Below, in pieces: positions 13,652 through 13,774 of a stretch of 13,774 bases of DNA. The notes beneath the pieces are model-generated. The model was given only the letters and a program-made list of their open reading frames with translations, did no database searches and had not been told where the DNA came from. This stretch comes from an uncultured Ruminococcus sp. (GTDB taxonomy: Bacteria > Bacillota > Clostridia > Oscillospirales > Ruminococcaceae). Positions within the stretch are counted from its first letter, which is position 1, and each line of letters starts with the position of its first letter. The DNA is taken from assembly GCA_947173865.1 (NCBI GenBank), contig CAMWGS010000025.1:1-13774 (forward strand). The letters are read 5' to 3'. A program made the position numbers and the translations under genes.

Positions 13652-13682
13652 AAAAAATCGGAAGTCATAAAGACTTCCGATT
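13652..13682 (-). terminator. Terminator of the rRNA operon after 5S
   Basis: On the minus strand, AATCGGAAGTC pairs with GACTTCCGATT and is followed by a T6 run, about 10 bases after the 5S 3' end. Confidence 0.85.
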
Positions 13683-13690
13683 AAACATAG

Positions 13691-13774
13691 TGCCGGCATT
13701 GTTCTACTTTCCCAGGTCATCACCAACCAAGTATCATCAACGTCAATGAGCTTAACTTCCGTGTTCGGAATGGG
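13691..13774 (-). rRNA. rrf: 5S ribosomal RNA, 3' part, continuing beyond the window
   Basis: Read on the minus strand, the sequence begins with the loop B/C signature CCCATTCCGAACACGGAAG, then TTAAGCTC, GATGATACTTGG and GGAAAGTAGAACAATGCCGG, all typical of bacterial 5S rRNA. About 84 of the usual ~117 bases are present; the 5' end lies past the window edge. The 3' end near 13691 is estimated from the terminal stem. It implies that an rRNA operon lies to the right and converges on tuf. Confidence 0.92.

Overview
The window looks like chromosomal DNA of a low-GC Gram-positive anaerobe of the class Clostridia, most likely a Ruminococcus-type (Oscillospiraceae) bacterium. The reasons are strong AGGAGG ribosome binding sites, spoIVA next to a SPOCS/LysM spore protein, and a secreted protein with Thr-rich linkers and a C-terminal type I dockerin, as in cellulosome-forming ruminococci. 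The genus is an inference; no 16S sequence is present.

Layout. (1) Positions 2-2692 hold a spore-envelope pair on the plus strand: a 5'-truncated SipL-like gene and spoIVA, closed by a terminator that also serves the opposite strand. (2) Positions 2694-3866 hold a low-GC block of very short reading frames on the minus strand: a 57-codon frame with no ATG start behind a consensus promoter, a frameshifted ~54-codon frame, a 29-codon amphipathic peptide, a 59-codon peptide, and a partly decayed frame behind a second consensus promoter. None is a family I recognise. (3) At 3991-4224 a small XRE-type regulator is divergent from this block, with inverted repeats in the shared promoter region. (4) Positions 4255-7161 carry a consensus promoter and trkA-trkH for potassium uptake. 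A secreted cohesin-like/Ig-like/dockerin protein follows 16 bases later. (5) Positions 8724-13375 are the str operon, rpsL-rpsG-fusA-tuf. The rpsL promoter overlaps the preceding terminator, the rpsL-rpsG gap is unusually long and structured, and tuf has its own promoter after a 13-bp hairpin. (6) Positions 13539-13774 run convergently on the minus strand: the 3' part of a 5S rRNA, its terminator, a degenerate tRNA-like cloverleaf and a second terminator. This is the distal end of an rRNA operon that continues beyond the window.

How the genes work together. SipL and SpoIVA are known partners in building the basement layer of the spore coat. TrkA gates TrkH. The str operon supplies ribosomal proteins and elongation factors. 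The least explained part is 2.7-4.0 kb, where the XRE regulator, operator-like palindromes and a cluster of tiny peptides could form a regulated peptide system or be its decaying remains. This is inferred from layout only.
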